Part shown: piece after piece, positions 1 through 6,339 of the stretch
How positions within the stretch are numbered: the stretch's first letter is position 1
How the letters are laid out: every line of letters begins with the position of its first letter
DNA from: a bacterium
GTDB lineage: Bacteria > Gemmatimonadota > Glassbacteria > GWA2-58-10
Direction of reading: 5' to 3'
DNA: 21,937 nt
Assembly (NCBI GenBank): GCA_021372515.1
Contig: JAJFUG010000170.1
Span: forward strand, 1-21,937
Notes under the pieces: model-generated
Told to the model about the DNA's origin: nothing
Database searches by the model: none
The model's input: only the letters and a program-made list of their open reading frames with translations
Made by a program: the position numbers and the translations under genes

Positions 1-233
1 GCCAGACCCACCGCGGCCTCGGCCGCGGCCAGGGCGATAACGAACAGGGCCAGCACCTGGCCGTCCAGCCCCGCGCCGAAACGCGAGAACCCGATCAGGG
101 CCACATTGGCCGCGTTGAGCATCAGCTCCAGCGACATCAGCATGATTATCAGGTTGCGCCGGGTGACAAACCCCGCCACTCCCAGGATGAACAGCGCCAG
201 GCTGAGCACGAGGACATGGCCAAGGCCGATCAC
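1..233 (-). CDS. nuoK: NADH-quinone oxidoreductase subunit K (partial, C-terminus beyond window)
   Basis: Only the first 77 codons are inside the window; the gene runs off the left edge. NuoK is a small three-helix membrane subunit of complex I that helps form the proton-translocating arm, pairing with NuoJ. The visible part has the family signature: a hydrophobic first helix, a short TRRN turn, then a second helix with the conserved [13 protein letters not shown] stretch, whose buried glutamate belongs to the proton path, and the start of helix three with AAAEAAVG carrying the second conserved glutamate. The start is GTG, and its bases overlap the TGA stop of nuoJ (GTGA), so the two are translationally coupled. 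Identity is very secure; only the C-terminus is unseen. Confidence 0.95.
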   Translation of the reverse strand, partial: MIGLGHVLVLSLALFILGVAGFVTRRNLIIMLMSLELMLNAANVALIGFSRFGAGLDGQVLALFVIALAAAEAAVGL

Positions 234-733
234 GGCTCCTCCTTCCTGGCCAGCACCAGCGCCCCGGTGACCGCCACCAGCAGCAGGATGCCGATCAGCT
301 CGAACGGGTAGACATAGGCGGAAAGGAGAAGCGCGCCCAGTGAGGCCGGCTCACCGAAACCCTCCGTCGTCTGCGGGGCCGCCCCGGCCAGGGCCGACGC
401 CTGGCTGAACGCTTTCCAGAGACGGCCCAGGACAAAGACACACAGAGCCAGGCCGAGGAGCTTGATCCCGATGTTGCGCATCGGGCCGATGATGCCGCTG
501 CGCAGGTTGAGCATCATGATCACGAAAATGAACAGCATCAGCACCGCGCCGGCATAGACTATCACCTGCACTGCGGCCAGGAAAAAGGCCTCCAGCAGCA
601 CGTACACCGCCGACAGAGCGAACAGGCAGACCACCAGCCAGACCGCGCTCAGAACGGGGTTCTTGCGGGTGATAGCCAGGAAAGCCGATATTATGCTCAG
701 GACAGCGAAAAGATAGAAGAGGACAGTCTGCAC
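230..733 (-). CDS. nuoJ: NADH-quinone oxidoreductase subunit J
   Basis: NuoJ is a five-helix membrane subunit of complex I next to NuoK in the proton-pumping arm. The 167-residue product begins [14 protein letters not shown] and has the typical third-helix core [20 protein letters not shown], where the VQVIVYAGA stretch is the family hallmark. The last helix ends in a short basic tail (LARKEEP). I chose the GTG at 733 because an AGGA ribosome site lies about 10 bases upstream and the protein then starts directly with helix one. A possible ATG at 859 would add 42 residues of non-membrane sequence and overlap the -35 box of the promoter described separately. It is the first gene of its transcript, unlike the usual nuoA-N order where nuoI precedes it. 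Confidence 0.95.
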   Translation of the reverse strand: MQTVLFYLFAVLSIISAFLAITRKNPVLSAVWLVVCLFALSAVYVLLEAFFLAAVQVIVYAGAVLMLFIFVIMMLNLRSGIIGPMRNIGIKLLGLALCVFVLGRLWKAFSQASALAGAAPQTTEGFGEPASLGALLLSAYVYPFELIGILLLVAVTGALVLARKEEP

Positions 734-830
734 GGGGCTTGCTTCCTCTCGACACGTGGAGTAAGGCCCGGCCGGAACTCGATTGCCGGGAAAGCCTTGA
801 CTGGCGGGAGATTCACGCCTGTTTTCGCAA

Positions 831-859
831 ATTGTAACACCCGGCGCGCGAATTGTCAA
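831..859 (-). promoter_or_regulatory. Vegetative promoter for nuoJK
   Basis: On the minus strand TTGACA (859-854) is followed by a 17-base spacer and TACAAT (836-831). This is a near-perfect sigma-70-type promoter. Transcription should start near 824, giving nuoJ a leader of about 90 bases. It shows that nuoJ heads its own transcript here. The rest of the gap (860-1043) holds no recognisable gene; it presumably carries the start signals of the rightward glycosyltransferase. The best candidate there is a weak extended -10 (TG-T-TATACA, ending near 998) without a good -35. Confidence 0.8.
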
Positions 860-1043
860 ACCAATTGCCGGAAATGTTCACCGCCCTTAAGTTACAGCGG
901 TCCGCGCTCCACCGGGAGGCGGCGCGGCAGCCCTCGCGGGAGCTTTGCGTTCCAGGGACGGGACGTTATCTTTATTTACCTTTACTCTTTGTTATACAAG
1001 TCCGGAGCGGTTCGCGCAAGCTACACGAAGGGACTTAGGCGCC

Positions 1044-1820
1044 GTGCTCGAAATATCGGTCGTGCTCATAACCCGCAACGCCGGGCGCACCCTGGGACAG
1101 ACCCTGGACTCGCTGACCGGCCTCGCCGCCGAGATAATCGCGGTGGACTCGGGCAGCGCCGACGGTACGGTCGAAATCTGCCAGGCCCACGGGGCGAAGG
1201 TCATCCAGCGGGAATGGGAGGGCTTCGGGCCGCAGAAAAATATCGCCATCTCCCAGGCCCACTGCCCCTGGGTGCTGAGCCTGGACGCGGATGAGGCGCT
1301 CAGCCCCGATCTTGCCCGCGAGATAGCCGCCCTGACCGACGCTACACCCTACTCCGCTTTCCGCCTGCGACGGCTGAACCACTATTTTGGCCGTCCGCTG
1401 CGACACGGCGGGCAGTATCCCGACTGGCAACTGCGCCTGTTCCGGCGCGGGGCCGGGCGGTTCAACGACCGCCCGGTGCACGAATCGCTCCAGGTGGAGG
1501 GCCGCGTGGGCGCGCTGCGCGGCGAGCTTCTGCATTACAGCTACCTGACCCTGGATGACTATTTCGACAAGTTCGACCGCTACACCGCGCTGGAGGCCGA
1601 GCGCCTTCTGGCCGCCGGGACCCGTCTGAGCACCACCGGCGCGGCCAATCAGATGCTGGTCCGGCCGGCGGTCAAGTTCCTGCGGCGCTATTTTCTCAAG
1701 GGCGGCTTCCGGGACGGCGTGCCGGGCCTGCTGGCCGCACTGTTCAACTCCATGACCATGAGCGTGAGCTATGCCAGGTTCTGGGAAAAATCCCGCTCGA
1801 ATCCTTCTGGTCCGCAATGA
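1044..1820 (+). CDS. Family 2 glycosyltransferase, WaaE/KdtX-like (LPS core)
   Basis: This is a GT-A fold inverting glycosyltransferase, of the type that adds a glucose or similar sugar to the heptose region of LPS core on the cytoplasmic face. In the 258-residue product the N-terminal strand SVVLITRNAG leads to VDSGSADGT (residues 34-42, nucleotide-sugar binding). Next comes EWEGFGPQKN, a hallmark of the WaaE/KdtX group, and then LDADEAL (80-86) with the metal-binding DxD at D81/D83. The length matches that group (about 250 residues). I chose GTG 1044, which has GAAGGGA upstream; a more upstream ATG at 945 would add 33 residues without family similarity. It overlaps the next glycosyltransferase by 50 bases, so the two are surely co-expressed. 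The exact sugar donor cannot be read from sequence. Confidence 0.87.
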   Translation: MLEISVVLITRNAGRTLGQTLDSLTGLAAEIIAVDSGSADGTVEICQAHGAKVIQREWEGFGPQKNIAISQAHCPWVLSLDADEALSPDLAREIAALTDATPYSAFRLRRLNHYFGRPLRHGGQYPDWQLRLFRRGAGRFNDRPVHESLQVEGRVGALRGELLHYSYLTLDDYFDKFDRYTALEAERLLAAGTRLSTTGAANQMLVRPAVKFLRRYFLKGGFRDGVPGLLAALFNSMTMSVSYARFWEKSRSNPSGPQ

Positions 1821-2811
1821 CCGTCTGGGCGACCTGGTCCTGACCACCCCGGCCGTGGCCGCGCTGCGACTTGCCCTGCCCGGGGCCCGGATCGACCTTC
1901 TCTGCTCCTCCTACGCCGAGCCGGTGCTGCGCGGCAACCCGCACCTGAACTCGGTCCTCACCGACCGCGGGGCCCACGACAGCTCGGACCTGAAAGAGAT
2001 GGTGGCTGAGCTCCGGCGGCGGCGCTACGACTGCGCGGTGGTGTTCGTGCGCACGCTGAAAAACGCGCGGCTGGTGCGGCGGGCCGGGATACCGCTCAGG
2101 ATCGGCCCCTGGGTGCGTCCGTTCGATTTCCTGTATTTCAACCGCGCCCTGCGCCAGAGGCGCAGCCGGGGCGAGAAGAACGAGGCCGCCTACAACCTGG
2201 ACCTGCTGGCCCCGCTGGGCGTGGACACCACGCGGCTTCCCGCCCCGACAGTCGTGGTAAGTGATGAAACGCGAGGCTCGGCGGAAAGTTACCTGCAGGC
2301 CCTTTTCGGCGGGACGGAGGGAGCGCCGGTGATCGGGGTGCATCCGGGCATGGGAGGAAGCGCGCTCAACTGGCCCGAGGACTGCTGGCGCACCCTGGTG
2401 CAGGGCCTGGCCGCGCGGGGTGACATACTTCTTCTGCTCACCGGGTCTGAACCGGAGCGCGAGCTGCTGGAACGCCTGAGCCAGGATTGCGGCCCGCGGG
2501 TCCGTCTGGCCGTGGGCCTGCCGCTGGACTTTTTCATCGGGGTGCTGAGCCGTCTGAGCGCGTTCTGCGCCCCCAGCACCGGGCCGCTGCACCTGGCCAG
2601 CGCCCTGGGGGTGAGGAGCGCGGGCATATACTCGCCCCTGCCGGTGCACCACCCGCGGCGCTGGGGGCCGCTGGGCCCGCATACACGGGTATTCCTGCCG
2701 CCGGTGGATTGCACGGGCGAGCTGGCCTGCCGTGGCGACTGCGGATGCTCGCCCTGCATGGGGCTGATAGATGTGGATGAGGTGGCGAACTACCTGCTGG
2801 GGAAGGCTTGA
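1771..2811 (+). CDS. Family 9 glycosyltransferase (ADP-heptose:LPS heptosyltransferase-like)
   Basis: A 346-residue GT-B fold enzyme of the WaaC/WaaF/WaaQ superfamily, which transfers heptose to the LPS inner core in the cytoplasm. The N-terminal motif ILLVRNDRLGDLVLTTP (residues 11-27) carries the family's acceptor-side aspartate. The C-terminal half has GVHPGMGGSALNWP (189-202) and STGPLHLASALG (269-280), the ADP-sugar binding signatures. A serine stands where many heptosyltransferases have aspartate before TGP, as in the less-characterised GT9 branches. The tail has five cysteines (314, 320, 324, 326, 329), a cluster seen in related proteins and possibly a metal or disulfide site. The ATG lies inside the previous gene, out of frame, and is the only plausible start in this frame. 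Substrate could be another sugar. Confidence 0.85.
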   Translation: MPGSGKNPARILLVRNDRLGDLVLTTPAVAALRLALPGARIDLLCSSYAEPVLRGNPHLNSVLTDRGAHDSSDLKEMVAELRRRRYDCAVVFVRTLKNARLVRRAGIPLRIGPWVRPFDFLYFNRALRQRRSRGEKNEAAYNLDLLAPLGVDTTRLPAPTVVVSDETRGSAESYLQALFGGTEGAPVIGVHPGMGGSALNWPEDCWRTLVQGLAARGDILLLLTGSEPERELLERLSQDCGPRVRLAVGLPLDFFIGVLSRLSAFCAPSTGPLHLASALGVRSAGIYSPLPVHHPRRWGPLGPHTRVFLPPVDCTGELACRGDCGCSPCMGLIDVDEVANYLLGKA

Positions 2812-2845
2812 GGAATGCGACGGGATAGCAGTATCTAAAATCCAA

Positions 2846-2899
2846 ATCCCCCTCTGTCCCGCTTTGAAAAAGGGGGAGGCGCTGACCCTGGCAGTCAGC
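2846..2899. terminator. Two hairpins between convergent genes, possible terminator and dispersed repeat
   Basis: Between the convergent glycosyltransferase and UPF0316 genes are two inverted repeats. The first pairs TCCCCCT (2847-2853) with AGGGGGA (2871-2877) around a 17-base loop. The second pairs GCTGAC (2881-2886) with GTCAGC (2894-2899) around seven bases. Read leftward, the first is followed by a T-rich stretch (ATTTGGATTTT), fitting a terminator for the leftward operon. From memory, C-run/G-run units with a TTTGAAAAAG-like loop occur as dispersed intergenic repeats in several genomes, so this may be one copy of such a family. Confidence 0.45.
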
Positions 2900-2928
2900 C
2901 GGGCCTTAAATCCACCCCGGCCCCACCC

Positions 2929-3513
2929 CTACTTCTTCTTTAAAAAATTATTCCACCAGCGGGTGCCGATCTGCCCATGCTGGTAGTAGTCGACAATGTT
3001 GCTGTGGCGGACATCCTCCACAGTGATCACGGCGGCCGGGTCGATCTCGGTGATTGTGTCGATGATGCGCGGGACTTTCTTGCGGGCGGCGATCATGAAC
3101 CCCAGCCCCACCGGGCCGTCACGCCCCGTGGCCTGCACCTGGGTCACGCCCTGGCCCTTGTCGCGCAGGGATGAGATTATCCTGTCACCCTCGTTCCGGC
3201 TGATAAAACGCAGCACCTGCTGGCCCACCGCCATCTTGCTCTCGATGTACATCCCGGTGACATTGCCCAGCGAAAATCCGATGCCGTAAAAAATCACGTT
3301 GAGCCAGTTGTTCAGGTGGCTGATAATCCCCGTGATGGCCGCCAGCCAGATAAGAACCTCGAAAAACCCGAGGCTGGCCGCGATCAAGCGCTTGCCCCGG
3401 ATTATCATTATCATGCGCATGGTGGAGATCGAAACATCGCTGATCCGCATGCACATGATCGCCAGGGGCAGCAGCATCGGGATTTTCTCAAGCCCGTCGA
3501 GCAGATGTCCCAC
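2929..3513 (-). CDS. UPF0316/DUF2179 membrane protein
   Basis: A 194-residue protein of the UPF0316 (YebE-like) family. The N-terminal half has three likely membrane helices (about residues 10-25, 41-62 and 68-88) with the family-typical MRISDVSISTMRMIMIIRG segment between the first two. The C-terminal half (about 105-185) is a soluble DUF2179 domain, rich in short strands (VLRFISRNEG, GVTQVQATGRDG, GFMIAARKKVP). The biochemical role of this family is not established to my knowledge; a regulatory or ligand-sensing role for the soluble domain is only inference. Start is GTG 3513, with GGAGGA inside the last codons of the upstream terC-like gene, three bases away. The two are therefore one operon, suggesting a shared job in metal or ion homeostasis. 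Confidence 0.85.
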   Translation of the reverse strand: MGHLLDGLEKIPMLLPLAIMCMRISDVSISTMRMIMIIRGKRLIAASLGFFEVLIWLAAITGIISHLNNWLNVIFYGIGFSLGNVTGMYIESKMAVGQQVLRFISRNEGDRIISSLRDKGQGVTQVQATGRDGPVGLGFMIAARKKVPRIIDTITEIDPAAVITVEDVRHSNIVDYYQHGQIGTRWWNNFLKKK

Positions 3514-3516
3514 CGG

Positions 3517-4218
3517 TCAGTCCTCCATTTCCGGAGCCGTCTTGCTTTTAGCGGCCTTGCGCCCGCCCAGGAACCCCAACCCGAACAGCGCGAAAGTGAC
3601 AATCCAGAACAGCCATGGCGGAAGGTGCCAGTGCCAGGCGTGCCCCAGCGACTCCTGCCAGTTGGAGGCCGCCTCCAGGCCCAGCTTGACCGAGATCCAG
3701 CCGATCACCAGGTAGGCGGCGTGCTCCAGGTTGGGGAACTTTTCGAGCAGCTTGATGAACCAGCTCGCCGCGTAGCGCATGAATATCATCCCCAGGATGC
3801 CGCCGGTGTAGACCAGCCATATCTCCGGGGTCAGGGCCACCGCGGCCAGGATCGAGTCGATGGCGAAAGCGATGTCGGTCAGCTCGACCAGCAGCACGGT
3901 GTGCCAGAACCCGGCTTTCTTGGGCGGGCCTTTGCGCTGGTCCGCCGTGGCGTGGTAGGCGAAGTGCTTGACCGCCAGGTAGGCCAGGTAGGCCGCGCCC
4001 AGGGCCTGAAGGTACCAGTAGCGGATGAGGGTCGCCGCGCTCAGGATCGCCAGGAAACGGAATACGAACGCCCCGCCGATCCCGTAGAGCAGGGCCTTTT
4101 TCTGCTGTTCCTTGGGCAGCACCCGCACCAGGATCGCCAGGACCAGGGCGTTGTCCGCCGAGAGCAGCCCCTCCAGGACCGCCACGGTCGATATCACCAG
4201 CACAGCGTGGATCAACAT
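3517..4218 (-). CDS. TerC/YkoY-family integral membrane protein (probable metal-ion exporter)
   Basis: A 233-residue polytopic protein of the TerC superfamily. Members such as YkoY and Alx act in manganese efflux; other members are linked to tellurite resistance. Both signature helices are intact: EGLLSADNALVLAILV (residues 16-31, with E16, D22, N23) and VELTDIAFAIDSILAA (111-126, with E112, D115, D121). These buried acidic residues line the proposed ion path. About seven membrane helices are visible, with a basic cytosolic loop at 90-103 and a short charged tail. The ATG has GAGGTGAC just upstream. The leader (about 4219-4330) was checked for the manganese yybP-ykoY riboswitch often found before such genes; its conserved core was not seen. 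First gene of an operon with the UPF0316 protein. Confidence 0.9.
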   Translation of the reverse strand: MLIHAVLVISTVAVLEGLLSADNALVLAILVRVLPKEQQKKALLYGIGGAFVFRFLAILSAATLIRYWYLQALGAAYLAYLAVKHFAYHATADQRKGPPKKAGFWHTVLLVELTDIAFAIDSILAAVALTPEIWLVYTGGILGMIFMRYAASWFIKLLEKFPNLEHAAYLVIGWISVKLGLEAASNWQESLGHAWHWHLPPWLFWIVTFALFGLGFLGGRKAAKSKTAPEMED

Positions 4219-4257
4219 GTCACCTCATCCGTATGATTGTTCTCTCTCGCCTTCCGT

Positions 4258-4280
4258 TTTCCGGGACCCGATCCCGGAAA
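4258..4280. repeat. Perfect 9-bp inverted repeat in the terC-like leader
   Basis: TTTCCGGGA (4258-4266) and TCCCGGAAA (4272-4280) pair perfectly around five bases. It lies about 40 bases upstream of the TerC-family start, on the side its mRNA leader would occupy. No T-run follows in either direction, so it is not a classical terminator; it could be an mRNA leader structure or an operator. No gene is seen in the rest of the 271-base divergent gap. Confidence 0.5.
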
Positions 4281-4329
4281 CCTTAACCGCACGACTGGCC
4301 AGCCGGCCACCCGAAAGCGCACGCCAACT

Positions 4330-4358
4330 TTGCAAAAACCCTCAAATTGCTTTATATT
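4330..4358 (+). promoter_or_regulatory. Vegetative promoter for the AspT/YidE-type exchanger
   Basis: TTGCAA (4330-4335), a 17-base spacer and TATATT (4353-4358) form a good sigma-70-type promoter pointing at the exchanger gene. Transcription should begin near 4365, leaving a leader of about 125 bases before the GGAGAAAG ribosome site and ATG at 4490. Confidence 0.65.
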
Positions 4359-4489
4359 GCAGTTTATACGGATTCCTGGGGCATTTTCCGCCGGCCGGGA
4401 ACCGACCCTGATTCATAGTTCAACATAGAGTTCAGGCCCTCCTCTGGCAAGGAAATCCCGACCGTACAGACACGGAGAAAGACCTAAAC

Positions 4490-6082
4490 ATGCTGCAGCA
4501 GCTTTTTCAACCTCTGGCCGCCCTGTTCCTGATCATCGCCCTGGGCAGCGCCCTGGGCAACCTCCGCCTGGCCAACATCACGCTGGGTTCCTCCGGGGTG
4601 CTGTTCGTGGCCCTGCTGTTCGGGCATTTCGGGGTCAAGCTGCCGCACGAGGTCCAGGACCTCGGCATCATCCTGTTTGTCTACGCGGTGGGCCTGCAGG
4701 CCGGGCCGCGCTTTTTCAACCAGTTCAAGCGCCGCGGGGTGGTGTTCGCCAAGATCGGCGCGGCGGTGGTGGCAGCCGGAGCTGCGATCACCTGGCTGGT
4801 GACCCGGGCTTTCGGCATCGACCCGTCCCTGGCGATCGGGATGTACGCCGGAGCGATGACCAGCACTCCGGCCCTGGCCTCGGCCATGGATGCCGCCGGC
4901 GACCCGCGGGTGAGCGTGGGCTACGGTATCGCCTACCCGTTCGGGGTGATCGGCGTGGTGCTGTTCGTGCAGTTGCTGCCGCGTCTGCTGCGGATCGACC
5001 TGGAGGCCGAGGAGCGCCTGGTGCAGAACAGCGAGCCGCAGGGCAAGAAAGTCCACCGCCGCCAGTATCGGGTCTCGAACCCCGGCTGCGTGGGGCGCAC
5101 CCTGGTCGACCTCAAGCTGCACAGCATCACCGCGGTCAACGTCAGCCGCGTGCACCGCGGCGGCCAGGTGATGGCGGCCCGTCCCGACCTGCGCCTGGAG
5201 CTGGGCGACATTATCCTGGCCGTGGGCCAGGAGGAGGACCTGGAAAAGCTCAAGCTGCTGATCGGCGAGGAGACCCACACCGAGGACATGCTGGCGAGCC
5301 CGGATGTTATCTCGCGCGACGCCTTCGTCTCCAGCTCCGACATGACCGGCCACAGCCTTCGTGACCTGGGCGTGTTCGAGAACTACGGCGTGGTGGTCAC
5401 ACGGGTGTTCCGCGAGGACATGGAGTTCGTGCCCACCGGACGGTTCGTGCTGGAGGTGGGGGATTCGGTGCGGGTGGCCGGGGCGCGGGAGGACTGCGAG
5501 CGGTTCGTCCAGGCGGCCGGCCAGCAGGAGAAACGCATCCACGAGACCAACATCCTGGCCCTGTCGTTAGGCATATTCGCCGGGATAATGCTCGGCTTCG
5601 AGAACATCCCGCTGCCCGGCGGGGCCAGTTTCCGCCTGGGCCTGGCCGGGGGGCCCCTGCTGGTGAGCCTGGTGCTGGCGCACTACGGACGGATCGGCAA
5701 GCTCAATATCCGTATCCCGCGCGGGGCCAAGTATATCATGAGCCAGCTCGGGCTGGTGCTGTTCCTGGCCGGGGCGGGCACCTCGGCGGGCGGCTCGTTC
5801 GCCCAGGTCATCGCCGAGTCGGGCCTGTCGCTGCTGGTGGCCGGGGCGCTGATCACCCTGGGGGCCTCGATCGTGGGCCTGCTGCTCAGCCGCTACCTGT
5901 GGCGCCTGGATTTCCTGACCGTCATGGGGGCGATCTGCGGCGGCATGACCAGCACTCCGGCCCTGGGCGCGATCACCGACCTCACCGACAGCCGTCAGCC
6001 CCTTCTGGCCTACACCGCGGTCTACCCGGTGGCCCTGATCCTCATCACCGTGATCTGCCAGTTCCTGTTCTTCCTGCTCTGA
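4490..6082 (+). CDS. AspT/YidE/YbjL-family membrane exchanger with two TrkA-C domains
   Basis: A 530-residue inner-membrane transporter of the aspartate:alanine exchanger (AAE) superfamily. It has the full duplicated architecture: an N-terminal membrane half (about 1-165), two central cytosolic TrkA-C/RCK-C domains (about 190-262 and 275-347), and a C-terminal membrane half (about 352-530). Each half carries the diagnostic motif, GAMTSTPAL at 121-129 and GGMTSTPAL at 484-492. Characterised relatives exchange amino or dicarboxylic acids (AspT, succinate exchangers), but the substrate of the YidE/YbjL-like branch is unclear, so none is assigned. The TrkA-C domains probably bind a small ligand or nucleotide and gate the pore. 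It stands alone, with its own promoter and a strong terminator. The length is slightly below the usual ~550. Confidence 0.9.
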   Translation: MLQQLFQPLAALFLIIALGSALGNLRLANITLGSSGVLFVALLFGHFGVKLPHEVQDLGIILFVYAVGLQAGPRFFNQFKRRGVVFAKIGAAVVAAGAAITWLVTRAFGIDPSLAIGMYAGAMTSTPALASAMDAAGDPRVSVGYGIAYPFGVIGVVLFVQLLPRLLRIDLEAEERLVQNSEPQGKKVHRRQYRVSNPGCVGRTLVDLKLHSITAVNVSRVHRGGQVMAARPDLRLELGDIILAVGQEEDLEKLKLLIGEETHTEDMLASPDVISRDAFVSSSDMTGHSLRDLGVFENYGVVVTRVFREDMEFVPTGRFVLEVGDSVRVAGAREDCERFVQAAGQQEKRIHETNILALSLGIFAGIMLGFENIPLPGGASFRLGLAGGPLLVSLVLAHYGRIGKLNIRIPRGAKYIMSQLGLVLFLAGAGTSAGGSFAQVIAESGLSLLVAGALITLGASIVGLLLSRYLWRLDFLTVMGAICGGMTSTPALGAITDLTDSRQPLLAYTAVYPVALILITVICQFLFFLL

Positions 6083-6099
6083 GAACGTCTATCACCGAG

Positions 6100-6147
6100 G
6101 CGCCCCTGACGGCCTGTTCTTCCCGGACAGGCCCCAGGGGCGCTTTT
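6100..6147 (+). terminator. Rho-independent terminator of the exchanger gene
   Basis: GCGCCCCTG (6100-6108) pairs with CAGGGGCGC (6135-6143), extended inward by GGCCTG (6111-6116) with CAGGCC (6128-6133) across a small internal loop. TTTT follows at 6144-6147. It begins 18 bases after the stop codon. Confidence 0.88.
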
Positions 6148-6190
6148 GTCTCCGGCTGACAACCTTCCCCCCGAATCATTCTGTTCTCAC

Positions 6191-6330
6191 GAAAAATATT
6201 TTGCATTATTTGCACTAAACGCTTTAAACGCACCAACTTCGCTGGATTTTGGAGTGCATAATCGTTATTTTAGTGCATGAATTTTTATTCATGATTTCCG
6301 TGTATTGCGGGTTTTATTCTCCGGAGGGGG
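6191..6330 (+). promoter_or_regulatory. AT-rich control region with nested inverted repeats before the M15-like gene
   Basis: This gene-free, AT-rich stretch upstream of 6340 contains TGCACTAAA (6211-6219) and its exact inverse TTTAGTGCA (6269-6277), 49 bases apart. An intermediate AGTGCAT lies at 6253-6259. Overlapping the second arm is a short hairpin, CATGAAT-TTTT-ATTCATG (6276-6293). Repeated TGCAC-type half sites suggest a repressor operator or looping element. A weak promoter candidate is TTGCAT (6201-6206), 17 bases, TTAAAC (6224-6229). The ribosome site (GGAGGGGGGAGG, 6323-6334) just before the ATG is unusually strong. Confidence 0.4.
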
Positions 6331-6339
6331 GAGGTTGGG

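Noticed and set aside
4219-4330. A yybP-ykoY manganese riboswitch before the TerC-family gene
   Set aside because: The conserved core could not be found in the leader; only a single perfect hairpin is present.
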